14,290 nt of DNA from Dehalococcoidia bacterium (GCA_022823105.1 JAJDXU010000009.1:1-14290); one strand, 5' to 3'. Shown: positions 1 through 5,242, counted from the first letter of the stretch. Made by a program: numbers and translations. The notes: generated by a model not told the origin, from the letters alone.

Positions 1-349
1 CTGGATCGGCGTGCAGATTGTGGTATTTCACCAGCCAACGGTCGCCTGGAATCAAACCGACGTATCGGTAACTGTAACAACGAACCGACATTCGTTTGTT
101 GTTATCGAATCTGATCTCGAACTTCTTCGTCACCTGCAGCACCGCATCGTCTAAGCACTGCACGTATCCCGTCAAGTAGAGAATACCCTCGTCTTCTGAT
201 AGTTCGAAGACGAGGGTATCCGAAAAACTGACGACGAAAGGATGTTCACTTAATCGGCGATTGTGTATGTTTTGGTAATGGTCCCACGAGTTCCACCCGT
301 GTGGGTCGGTTCGAGGAGGGATTTCAGAACGTCGTAGGTTTGGTACCAA
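1..349 (-). CDS. TumE-like (DUF6516) toxin, 3' end cut by window edge
   Basis: An open minus-strand frame runs off the left edge. Its last residues in view include SYRYVGLIPGDRWLVKYHN, which matches the conserved end of TumE/DUF6516 toxins (aromatic-rich YxYxY strand, then an R/K-Y-x-N-x-H segment). The predicted domain starts near WDHYQNIHNRRLSEHPFVV, as is usual for the family's N-terminal helix. No ATG or GTG lies just upstream in frame. The best start is TTG at 349, preceded by AGAGG with 7 nt spacing. That start places the first 100 bp inside the antitoxin gene, a much longer overlap than usual, so the start is uncertain. TumE proteins are toxins of type II-like modules. Here the assignment rests on sequence pattern and on the adjacent antitoxin-like gene. 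Codon use and GC look lower than in the operon at 1192-4854. Confidence 0.6.
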   Translation of the reverse strand, partial: MVPNLRRSEIPPRTDPHGWNSWDHYQNIHNRRLSEHPFVVSFSDTLVFELSEDEGILYLTGYVQCLDDAVLQVTKKFEIRFDNNKRMSVRCYSYRYVGLIPGDRWLVKYHNLHADP

Positions 350-522
350 GTCATTACCTCTAATGTCGGCACAATCTCGTCACGGTCAACACGGCCGGTC
401 ATTTCCTCACTGGACATGCCGTATCGTCGTTCGTATCCATTCACGACACGTTGCTTTTCCTCAATCATTTCCTGGCGAGACATGCGACGGATCGGGATGC
501 GGCTGATGGCTTTGGCGGTCAT
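250..522 (-). CDS. Probable antitoxin partner of TumE-like toxin
   Basis: This encodes a 90-residue hydrophilic protein starting MTAKAISRIPIRRMSRQEM. I chose ATG at 522 because a perfect GGAGG (minus strand, opposite 528-532) sits 5 nt upstream. A longer in-frame extension to 603 has no such signal. The core RQEMIEEKQRVVNGYERRYG followed by MSSEEM and a W-Y-x-x-Y-D-x-L segment resembles the short antitoxins encoded just upstream of DUF6516 toxins in many bacteria (from memory of the family; no search done). The last 19 residues (from PTHTGG) look unlike the rest and lie where the downstream toxin frame overlaps, so the ancestral protein may have ended near KSLLE. The expected role is neutralising the toxin and repressing the shared promoter. 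It could also be an unrelated small protein. Confidence 0.6.
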   Translation of the reverse strand: MTAKAISRIPIRRMSRQEMIEEKQRVVNGYERRYGMSSEEMTGRVDRDEIVPTLEVMTWYQTYDVLKSLLEPTHTGGTRGTITKTYTIAD

Positions 523-552
523 GCGGTCCTCCGGCAGGGTCGATACCGTGAT

Positions 553-580
553 TGTATAGTACCGGTTGACAAACGGACAA
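553..580 (-). promoter_or_regulatory. Candidate sigma-70-like promoter for the toxin-antitoxin pair
   Basis: On the minus strand, TTGTCC (opposite 575-580) is separated by 16 bp from TATACA (opposite 553-558). This lies about 30 nt upstream of the antitoxin start at 522. It sits among repeated TTTG units (opposite 571-590) and next to the 12-bp palindrome TGCCCCGGGGCA at 591-602, which could be an operator. Both hexamers are imperfect, so this is a candidate only. Confidence 0.3.
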
Positions 581-627
581 ACAAACAAACTGCCCCGGGG
601 CAACGACGAAAGACGGGGAACACTCAG

Positions 628-825
628 CTACCGATCCGGCAAGCTGAACCCTGCCAGCAAGCCAAGCAACGCGCCGAGCGAAGCGCGGACCATCCAGTCG
701 TTCACGTTGGCGAACCGTTCCAGCGCGTCCGCCGTGGGCTGGTCAACGAATAATGCCTGCACTGCCAGGCCGCCCCACCCCAACAGAAAAACGCCCACGA
801 CGAACAGGACTACAAGCCACCGCAT
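628..825 (-). CDS. Small two-helix membrane protein, unknown function
   Basis: This encodes 65 residues. Residues 3-26 form a strongly hydrophobic helix (LVVLFVVGVFLLGWGGLAV). A polar linker (DQPTADALERFANVNDW) follows, and then a second hydrophobic stretch at 47-61 (ASLGALLGLLAGF) before a short SLPDR tail. This predicts a hairpin inner-membrane protein. The start follows the stop of the upstream 53-residue gene by only 5 nt, so the two are probably co-translated. An AGG lies about 6 nt before the ATG. I do not recognise a family. Confidence 0.55.
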   Translation of the reverse strand: MRWLVVLFVVGVFLLGWGGLAVQALFVDQPTADALERFANVNDWMVRASLGALLGLLAGFSLPDR

Positions 826-830
826 CGGGC

Positions 831-992
831 CTACTCGGAAGAACCGGACTCCCCGGGTACGGCGGCCAACTCAGGCGCCGCTTTTAAACGCCTGTACAGG
901 ATGACGGACATTCCCACCAGCGAAGTCACCACCGCCGCGCCACCGGTCAAGATCAACACGCCTGCCAAGATTCCCAGCAGTGCTTCTTCCAT
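831..992 (-). CDS. Small single-helix membrane protein, unknown function
   Basis: This encodes 53 residues beginning MEEALLGILAGVLILTGGAA. One long hydrophobic segment (residues 4-33) ends in YRRLK, a positive-inside-like anchor, followed by a Pro/Glu/Ser-rich tail. Two ATG codons are adjacent (995 and 992). The second is preferred because GGAG lies 6 nt before it. The stop is 5 nt before the start of the next small membrane protein, which suggests a two-gene unit. The product is too short for most automatic calling. No family is recognised, and the case rests on the ribosome site, the clean membrane profile and the tandem arrangement. Confidence 0.5.
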   Translation of the reverse strand: MEEALLGILAGVLILTGGAAVVTSLVGMSVILYRRLKAAPELAAVPGESGSSE

Positions 993-1121
993 CATTGTCT
1001 CCAACGCCGTTATGGTCGGCTTCTCTCCTCGCGTCCGGATTATGATAACCGTTCTTTACCATTATGACACGCCTGAGGCAAGGCGGGTCTTTAGCGAATA
1101 CGAACGTGATTTCCCTCGCAA

Positions 1122-1150
1122 TTGACCTCCGGGCCCGCCTGCGGTATCGT
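1122..1150 (+). promoter_or_regulatory. Promoter of the MaoC-to-DRTGG operon
   Basis: TTGACC (1122-1127), a 17-bp spacer, then TATCGT (1145-1150) form a good sigma-70-type promoter. Transcription would start near 1157, about 35 nt before the first hydratase ATG at 1192. The rest of the 993-1191 gap holds the divergent upstream region of the small membrane genes. No other gene is seen in it. Confidence 0.5.
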
Positions 1151-1191
1151 ATTTCCGATCAAATACCCCACCGTTTTCGGAGTGTCCCGCT

Positions 1192-1617
1192 ATGGCCGCA
1201 CAAGACCTCCCCCTGTTCAACTACGACGACGTCCAGATCGGCGAGGAACTCGGTTCCTACGAGTACACGTTGACCCAGGACATGATCGACCTCTACCGCA
1301 AGGCCGTGGACGACCCCGACGCCGTCTTCCCCACCATCGCAGTCAAACACGATGCCACCTCGCTGGCCATGGCCTACGACGACCAGACCGGCAGCATCAA
1401 CGCCGGCAACGAGATCGACCTGCACAACCCGCCGGTCCCCGGCAAGAAAATCCGCGTCACCGGCCGGATCCACGACAAGTTCGTCCGGCGCGAGAAGCCC
1501 TACCTGGTCATCGAGGCCACCGCCACCGACGAGGACGGCCGCCTCATCGAACGAATGCGTACCTACCAGATCAAGAAACCCGAGGAGTTGGGCAAGAAAT
1601 GGCATCCGCAAGGCTAG
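1192..1617 (+). CDS. MaoC/FAS1-like hot-dog dehydratase, first subunit
   Basis: This encodes 141 residues with the pattern of the MaoC-like N-terminal dehydratase domain. An N-terminal 'F-x-x-V-x-I-G-x-E' strand comes first, then the helix region DMIDLYRKAVDDPDAVFPTI (residues 30-49) holding D40-D41-P. A strand-rich half follows (PGKKIRVTGRI, KPYLVIEATATDEDGRLI). Family members hydrate or dehydrate (R)-hydroxyacyl thioesters, and many are split into two hot-dog genes. The next gene overlaps it by 19 bp and is also MaoC-like, so the two probably form a heteromeric hydratase. A GGAG lies 9 nt before the ATG. The substrate cannot be told from sequence; a fatty-acyl or mesaconyl/citramalyl-type thioester is possible. 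Confidence 0.75.
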   Translation: MAAQDLPLFNYDDVQIGEELGSYEYTLTQDMIDLYRKAVDDPDAVFPTIAVKHDATSLAMAYDDQTGSINAGNEIDLHNPPVPGKKIRVTGRIHDKFVRREKPYLVIEATATDEDGRLIERMRTYQIKKPEELGKKWHPQG

Positions 1618-2021
1618 ACAGCGAAACGCTGCCCGTTATCACCAAGCACATCACCCAGGACGTCATCAACCAGTTCGAGGCGTGCGGCATCCTCAACCGC
1701 GCCAACATCCACAACGATCCGGAGCTGGCGTCCAAGCGGCTGGGCACCACCTACGCCATCGCCTCGGGCCGCATGAGCATCGCCTTCTGCACCGAGGCCA
1801 TGCGCAAGTTCATCGGCGGCGATGACTTCCACCGCAGCGGCAACGTCAACCTCAAGTTCCTGCGCCCCGTCAAGCACGGCGATACCGTCAGCGTCCACGG
1901 ACAGGTCAACAGCCGCCAGCCCCAGGACGACGGGAGCACCATGGTCGTCGTGGACGTGTACTGCGAGAACCAGAACGGCGACAAGACCGCCGTCGGCCAG
2001 GCCAGCGCGGTGGTTCGCTAA
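1599..2021 (+). CDS. MaoC-family hydratase, second subunit
   Basis: This encodes 140 residues starting MASARLDSETLPVITKHITQ. The ATG at 1599 lies inside the end of the previous gene, with GAGGAG 11 nt upstream, which indicates translational coupling. The hydratase motif region reads NRANIHNDPELASKRLG (N33 to G49). The motif histidine H38 is present, but the usual catalytic aspartate five residues before it is N33. The following 'AIASGRMSIAF' and 'NVNLKFLRPVKHGDTVSVHG' match the central helix and the beta-strand with the turn G-D-T-V of MaoC proteins. In heteromeric hydratases one subunit often carries the active residues, so either the partner supplies the acid or this subfamily uses Asn. Confidence 0.75.
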   Translation: MASARLDSETLPVITKHITQDVINQFEACGILNRANIHNDPELASKRLGTTYAIASGRMSIAFCTEAMRKFIGGDDFHRSGNVNLKFLRPVKHGDTVSVHGQVNSRQPQDDGSTMVVVDVYCENQNGDKTAVGQASAVVR

Positions 2022-2045
2022 TCGTTTCGCGAAGCCCAAGGGCGG

Positions 2046-2405
2046 ATGATGACCACAGTTGTCGATTACCACGCTGAGCGCAGCTGGCATTTCCTCGACC
2101 TCGTGGACGATGAGGTTGAACGAGGCGAGTTGGAGGAGGCCGGCAACAAGATATGGGGCGCGGCCGCCGATGCCATCAAAGCCGTCGCAGAGCGCAGGGG
2201 TTGGTTTCATGGATCCCACAACGCCCTGGCGGAAACGGTATTGCGTTTGATTGACGACGAGGGCGCTCCTCCGGTGCTGTACACCTACTACCTCGCGGCA
2301 AGCTCGTTTCACTCACGATTTTACGGCTGGCCCCCCGGCGGGGACGAAATTCGCCATGGTAAAGGGGAGATTGCCAACTTCATCCGTATGCTGGAAAATT
2401 TGTGA
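2046..2405 (+). CDS. PaREP1 / HEPN-like family protein
   Basis: This encodes a 119-residue all-helical protein. The stretch KIWGAAADAIKAVAERRGW followed by FHGSH (residues 35-58) is the hallmark of PaREP1 proteins. These are related to HEPN domains and occur mainly in archaea and Chloroflexota. The C-terminal half (YLAASSFHSRFYGW, then KGEIANFIRMLENL) matches the second helical pair. Function is unproven; HEPN relatives act as RNases or toxins, usually next to a nucleotidyltransferase, but none lies here. The gene follows the hydratase by 24 nt, with GGGCGG just before two consecutive ATGs (2046 and 2049). It sits in an operon of otherwise metabolic or redox genes. Confidence 0.7.
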   Translation: MMTTVVDYHAERSWHFLDLVDDEVERGELEEAGNKIWGAAADAIKAVAERRGWFHGSHNALAETVLRLIDDEGAPPVLYTYYLAASSFHSRFYGWPPGGDEIRHGKGEIANFIRMLENL

Positions 2406-2474
2406 GGCAGGCGCCGTCCGCTGTCTCCACAGCGAATTGTCCTGCTAACCGACCGAATAGGAGAATCAACTCGA

Positions 2475-2789
2475 ATGACGATGACAAGGTCAGAGTTCGG
2501 CAAAGTTGAAGTGGACATTGTCTACTGCGTGCCTTGAGGCTACCACGGCCTCGCCACGTGGCTGGCGACCGAATTCTGGCGTTCCCAAAACGCCGGCGAT
2601 ATCGCAATCAAGATGACCCCCGCCGACAAGGGCCGCCTGGAAATCTACCTGGACGGCGAGAAGATCTTTGACCGCTTCGACGAGGACACCGAGGAGTACC
2701 CCGGCTACAGCACGGTCAACCAGCTCAAGATGGTCATCGCCGAGCGCGTCTTCGACGTCGAGGACGAGATGGCGGCGGCGCGCGGCTGA
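2475..2789 (+). CDS. SelW-like Rdx-family protein with in-frame TGA (putative selenoprotein)
   Basis: The frame from ATG 2475 to TGA 2787-2789 encodes 104 residues if the internal TGA at 2535-2537 is read as selenocysteine. It starts MTMTRSEFGKVEVDIVYCVP; U21 follows, then GYHGLATWLATEFW. This is the N-terminal signature of the SelT/SelW/SelH (Rdx) family: a beta-strand, a CxxC or CxxU redox motif (C18-V-P-U21), G-Y, then a helix. Downstream, GRLEIYLDGEKIFDR and a late STVNQLKMVIAERV helix complete the thioredoxin-like fold. Coding after the TGA is intact for 83 codons with the same high-GC third positions as the neighbouring genes. A SECIS-like hairpin lies at 2551-2568. GGAG is 11 nt before the ATG. 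The stop overlaps the next ATG by one base. The alternative is a nonsense-mutated pseudogene, but TGA exactly at the redox position argues against it. Expected role: thiol/selenol oxidoreductase. Confidence 0.8.
2551..2568 (+). promoter_or_regulatory. Putative bacterial SECIS element
   Basis: The mRNA can form a 6-bp stem, TCGCCA (2551-2556) with TGGCGA (2563-2568), closing the loop CGTGGC. The stem starts 13 nt after the TGA, and G2558 is the second loop base, 21 nt from the last base of the TGA. Known bacterial SECIS elements have a short stem, a small loop with G in its first two positions, and about 16-37 nt between UGA and that G, so the geometry fits. Competing folds exist: GAGGC 2536-2540 with GCCTC 2548-2552, and CCACG 2543-2547 with CGTGG 2557-2561. 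Confidence 0.55.
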
Positions 2790-3490
2790 TGGCTAACTCC
2801 GAACACGTCGAGATCGTGCGCGCCGGCAGGGACGCCCTGGCGGCGTGGCGCGCCGACAACCCCGACCAGCAGCTTGACCTCCGCGTCGCCGACTTCCGCG
2901 GCATTGACCTGGCCGGCATCGACCTCCGAGGCTCCGACCTGCGGGGCGCGAACCTGAGTGATGCCCGGCTCACCAGGGCCAACTTCTCCCGTTGCGACCT
3001 GCGCGCCGCCGACTTCACCGGCGCGGACCTCTACGGCGCGACGCTGTCCCAGGCGCAGATGGCCACGACCATCCTGCGCAACGTCAACCTGTTCTGGGCC
3101 GACCTGAAGCAGTCCGATATGTCGGAAAGCATCCTGCAGTGGTCCCGCCTCAACCGCGCGTCGTTCCTCAACACCAACCTCACCGCCGCCGATTGCAGCC
3201 AGACCACCGCCATCGAGGTGGACCTGCGCTCCGCCAACCTCACCGACTCAGACTGGCAGGGCGCGAACCTCAACGGCGCAGACGTCAGCCGCGCGGTGAT
3301 GCAGGGCGCGAACTTCACCAACGCCAAGATCCGCGACTCCATGTGGATCATGACCGACATGCGGGGCGCGAACTTCGCCCGAGCCAGCCTGCATCGCTGC
3401 GACATGACCATGGGCAAGTGGGACGACACCACCAACTTCCCGCCGGGTTTCGACCCGACGCACATCGAGAACCGCGTCGACGACTACTGA
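2789..3490 (+). CDS. Pentapeptide-repeat protein
   Basis: This encodes 233 residues. After a 28-residue lead (MANSEHVEIVRAGRDALAAW) almost the whole chain is A(D/N)LXX repeats: ADFRG IDLAG IDLRG SDLRG ANLSD ARLTR ANFSR CDLRA ADFTG ADLYG, continuing to about residue 210. It ends in an acidic tail (THIENRVDDY). Such chains fold into a right-handed quadrilateral beta-helix. Some relatives (Qnr, MfpA) mimic DNA and protect gyrase, but most have no known role, and nothing here identifies a target. No ribosome-binding site precedes its ATG. The start overlaps the stop of the putative selenoprotein (TGATG), so translation is probably coupled to that gene. A repeat-derived 'GGGGCGCGAACCT' theme recurs in the DNA. 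Confidence 0.9.
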   Translation: MANSEHVEIVRAGRDALAAWRADNPDQQLDLRVADFRGIDLAGIDLRGSDLRGANLSDARLTRANFSRCDLRAADFTGADLYGATLSQAQMATTILRNVNLFWADLKQSDMSESILQWSRLNRASFLNTNLTAADCSQTTAIEVDLRSANLTDSDWQGANLNGADVSRAVMQGANFTNAKIRDSMWIMTDMRGANFARASLHRCDMTMGKWDDTTNFPPGFDPTHIENRVDDY

Positions 3491-3522
3491 CAGGCGCCGA
3501 ATCTCGTGCCGTAGGCATTCCG

Positions 3523-3855
3523 ATGATCACAATTGCTCCGGACACAATCGCGGCGGTTGCCAGCATAATTACGCTGCTGGCGCTGATTGCGGGCGGCATA
3601 TTCTGGCTGGGTCAACTCACCAACCGGGTCGGGCAACTCGAAAATCGGATCGACGATTTGGATGACAAGATCGACCAGTTAGCGGACAATCTCAGGGAGG
3701 AGATGCGCGAGTTACGCGAAGAGATGCGGGCCCAACGGGTTGAACTCCTCGAAGAGATGCGACGCGGTAACCAGCAATTGTTGATCGCCCTGGCCAATCA
3801 CGGCCACGACGACGGCGGACAACCTGTGTTCCGCGTGCCCGTTGGCGCAGAGTAG
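3523..3855 (+). CDS. Single-TM coiled-coil membrane protein (paralogue of 11444-11968)
   Basis: This encodes 110 residues. Residues 6-30 form one hydrophobic helix (IAAVASIITLLALIAGGIFW). A charged coiled coil follows at 33-80 with heptad L/I positions (VGQLENRIDDLDDKIDQLAD and on). The tail carries L-L-E-E-M-R-R, then ALANHGHDDGGQPVF. I chose ATG 3523 because it begins directly before the membrane helix; only a weak TAGG lies upstream. A second gene in the window has the same architecture and tail motif. The likely topology is N-terminal anchor with the coil in the cytoplasm or outside; function unknown. It lies 32 nt after the pentapeptide gene and 18 nt before the DRTGG gene. Confidence 0.7.
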   Translation: MITIAPDTIAAVASIITLLALIAGGIFWLGQLTNRVGQLENRIDDLDDKIDQLADNLREEMRELREEMRAQRVELLEEMRRGNQQLLIALANHGHDDGGQPVFRVPVGAE

Positions 3856-3873
3856 GCGACTCCCGGCAAATCG

Positions 3874-4854
3874 ATGTCCGTCCTCCTGGTAGCATCCCAC
3901 GGCCCTGGCGCCGGCAAAACGTCGGTGGCAGCCGGCCTCGCCACCCTCATCGCGCGGGATGGCGTGAGCGTATCCGTCTGCAAACCCCTGTCGCCGGCCG
4001 GCCGTACCGACCCTGACGCCGTCTATTTCGCCCAGAGCTTCCGCGGCGGCGTGGCCGTAGCCTCCGGCGACGATCCCGCCTCCCTTGATGCTGCTGCCAG
4101 CGCGGTCCGATCCCTCTCCGGCATCAGCGAGCACACGCTGGTGGAGGTGGCAAACCCGGTCGCCGGCTCCGGTGCCGCGTCGCCGATCACGGCAGGGCTC
4201 GTTGAGCGGCTGTCGGCCCGCGTCATCGCCGTTTTCGGGTACGGTGGGGACCTCACTGCCGTGGCCGCGTCAAGCGCCGTCGCGCCCCTGGGTGATTCAC
4301 TGGCCGGCGTGATCGTGAACCAGACGCCCAGGTACCGCGCCGCCGCCGCGAGCCGCTTGCTGGAAGAACTGGCGACCGCCGGCATACCTGCCGCCGCCTC
4401 CCTCCCCGAGGACCGGTCCATGCTCTCGCTGACCATGAACCAGCTGGAGCGGCAACTGGGCGGCCATTGGGAACTGGAGCCTGCGGACGGCGACGAGTGG
4501 ATTGACCGTTTCCTCATCGGCGGCAACATCATGGACTCCGGCGAAGGCTACTTCGGGCGCTACGCGCACCAGGCCGTTATCACCCGCGCCGAGCGCCCCG
4601 ACATCCAGATGGCCAGCCTGATGCAGGACACACGCTGCCTGGTGCTCACCGGAGGCTCCCGGCCCACGGAATACATCCGCGTGGAGGCCGCCAAGCGCGA
4701 CGTTCCCGTCCTGCTTGTGGACAGCGGCACCGTGGCCACGGCGGATGCCATCGGCGACCTTGCCGGGGCGGTGGTGCCCCATCATCCGCACAAGGCCGAC
4801 CGCATGGCCGACCTGCTGGCCGAACGAATCAACCTGGCCGACCTGCTGGCGTAG
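3874..4854 (+). CDS. BioD-like P-loop / DRTGG-domain protein
   Basis: This encodes 326 residues. Residues 3-20 hold a Walker A motif (GPGAGKTS) of the BioD/cobyrinate-synthase type. CKPLSPAG and VEVANPVAGSG follow, where the family has its substrate and Mg-binding loops. VIVNQTPRYR (147-156) matches the 'GVI-x-N' strand of this group. From about 204 to 310 comes a DRTGG domain (IGGNIMDSGEGYFGRY, ITRAERPDIQMASLM, VLTGGSRP). This two-domain architecture equals the regulatory N-terminal half of long phosphotransacetylases, here without the catalytic Pta domain. Stand-alone forms are common in Chloroflexota and archaea and have no settled function; nucleotide or metabolite sensing is a guess. It is the last gene of the operon, and its TAG lies within the first base pairs of the downstream repeat. 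Confidence 0.8.
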   Translation: MSVLLVASHGPGAGKTSVAAGLATLIARDGVSVSVCKPLSPAGRTDPDAVYFAQSFRGGVAVASGDDPASLDAAASAVRSLSGISEHTLVEVANPVAGSGAASPITAGLVERLSARVIAVFGYGGDLTAVAASSAVAPLGDSLAGVIVNQTPRYRAAAASRLLEELATAGIPAAASLPEDRSMLSLTMNQLERQLGGHWELEPADGDEWIDRFLIGGNIMDSGEGYFGRYAHQAVITRAERPDIQMASLMQDTRCLVLTGGSRPTEYIRVEAAKRDVPVLLVDSGTVATADAIGDLAGAVVPHHPHKADRMADLLAERINLADLLA

Positions 4855-4875
4855 GGGCGGGTTCCAAACCCGCCC
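4855..4875 (+). terminator. Inverted repeat, probable terminator of the operon
   Basis: A perfect 9-bp stem GGGCGGGTT/AACCCGCCC with loop CCA begins directly after the stop of the DRTGG gene. It is followed by a moderately T-rich TCGTTCATTGTT. It lies between convergent genes and could stop transcription from both sides. The same opening GTAGGGGCGG recurs at 4895, so it also belongs to a repeat family. Confidence 0.5.
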
Positions 4876-4894
4876 TCGTTCATTGTTACCCTGC

Positions 4895-4930
4895 GTAGGG
4901 GCGGAACCCGTCTGTGGCGGATTCGCCCCT
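4895..4930. repeat. Second copy of the GTAGGGGCGG inverted repeat
   Basis: GTAGGGGCGG at 4895-4904 repeats 4851-4860. Bases 4897-4905 pair with 4922-4930 (AGGGGCGGA with TTCGCCCCT, one G-T pair). An A-A mismatch and two more G-C pairs follow. The hairpin lies 18 bp before the end of the ABM-like gene, so it may terminate transcription from the minus-strand genes. Short GC-rich palindromes of this kind are scattered between genes in many high-GC bacteria. Confidence 0.5.
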
Positions 4931-4948
4931 GTGTTGATTCCGCGACCG

Positions 4949-5242
4949 TCAGTCCTGCATCTCGAACCGCTCGGACTCCGGCGGCCGCGACCAAAGCTCG
5001 TCTGCGCCGGCCATTGCCACGGCACGCTCCGGGCTGGCCCGCCACGCGTCGTAGATCTCGTTGCTGTCCCACGTCACCAGCGTCGAGATCTTGGTTGGGT
5101 CGGCCAGGGATATGAACGTCTGCCGCGCCCCGAATCCGGGGGCTTTGCTCTGCGCCAGGCCGTTGCCCTCCAGCAGCGCCTTCGCCTCCGCGACCTTGTC
5201 CTCTTTGGCCCAGTGGTGCGTCAGTACGCCGATCATTGCCAT
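4949..5242 (-). CDS. Small ABM (antibiotic biosynthesis monooxygenase)-like protein
   Basis: This encodes 97 residues starting MAMIGVLTHHWAKEDKVAEA. ATG 5242 is chosen because GGAGAGGG lies 5-9 nt upstream and the first strand (MIGVLTHHW) starts right there. The layout is typical of the dimeric alpha/beta ferredoxin-like ABM fold: an opening strand, a helix with K-x-x-E-A-K-A-L-L, PGFGARQTFISL, then a strand STLVTWDSNEIYDAWRASPE. ABM proteins include heme-degrading and quinone-forming monooxygenases and many uncharacterised members. No catalytic residue is decisive here. It lies 59 bp downstream of nhaA on the same strand and may be co-transcribed. Confidence 0.6.
   Translation of the reverse strand: MAMIGVLTHHWAKEDKVAEAKALLEGNGLAQSKAPGFGARQTFISLADPTKISTLVTWDSNEIYDAWRASPERAVAMAGADELWSRPPESERFEMQD

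Noticed and set aside
591..602. TGCCCCGGGGCA palindrome as a terminator
   Set aside because: A 12-bp perfect palindrome cannot form a stable hairpin without losing most of its stem to the loop; kept only as a possible operator.
523..603. Longer start of the antitoxin at 603
   Set aside because: It would include the candidate promoter, and it lacks a ribosome site, whereas ATG 522 has GGAGG at 5 nt.
1122..1598. Upstream extension of the second hydratase frame
   Set aside because: The translation before 1599 is Arg/Pro-rich shadow of the first hydratase; the MaoC-like sequence begins at the ATG at 1599.
2475..2537. Reading the gene as a 20-residue peptide or nonsense pseudogene
   Set aside because: The TGA sits exactly at the second redox position of an Rdx motif, the remaining 83 codons are intact and a SECIS-like hairpin follows.
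2992..3522. Upstream extension of the coiled-coil frame through the pentapeptide gene
   Set aside because: Arg/His/Pro-rich out-of-frame translation of the repeats; the true protein begins at ATG 3523 before the membrane helix.
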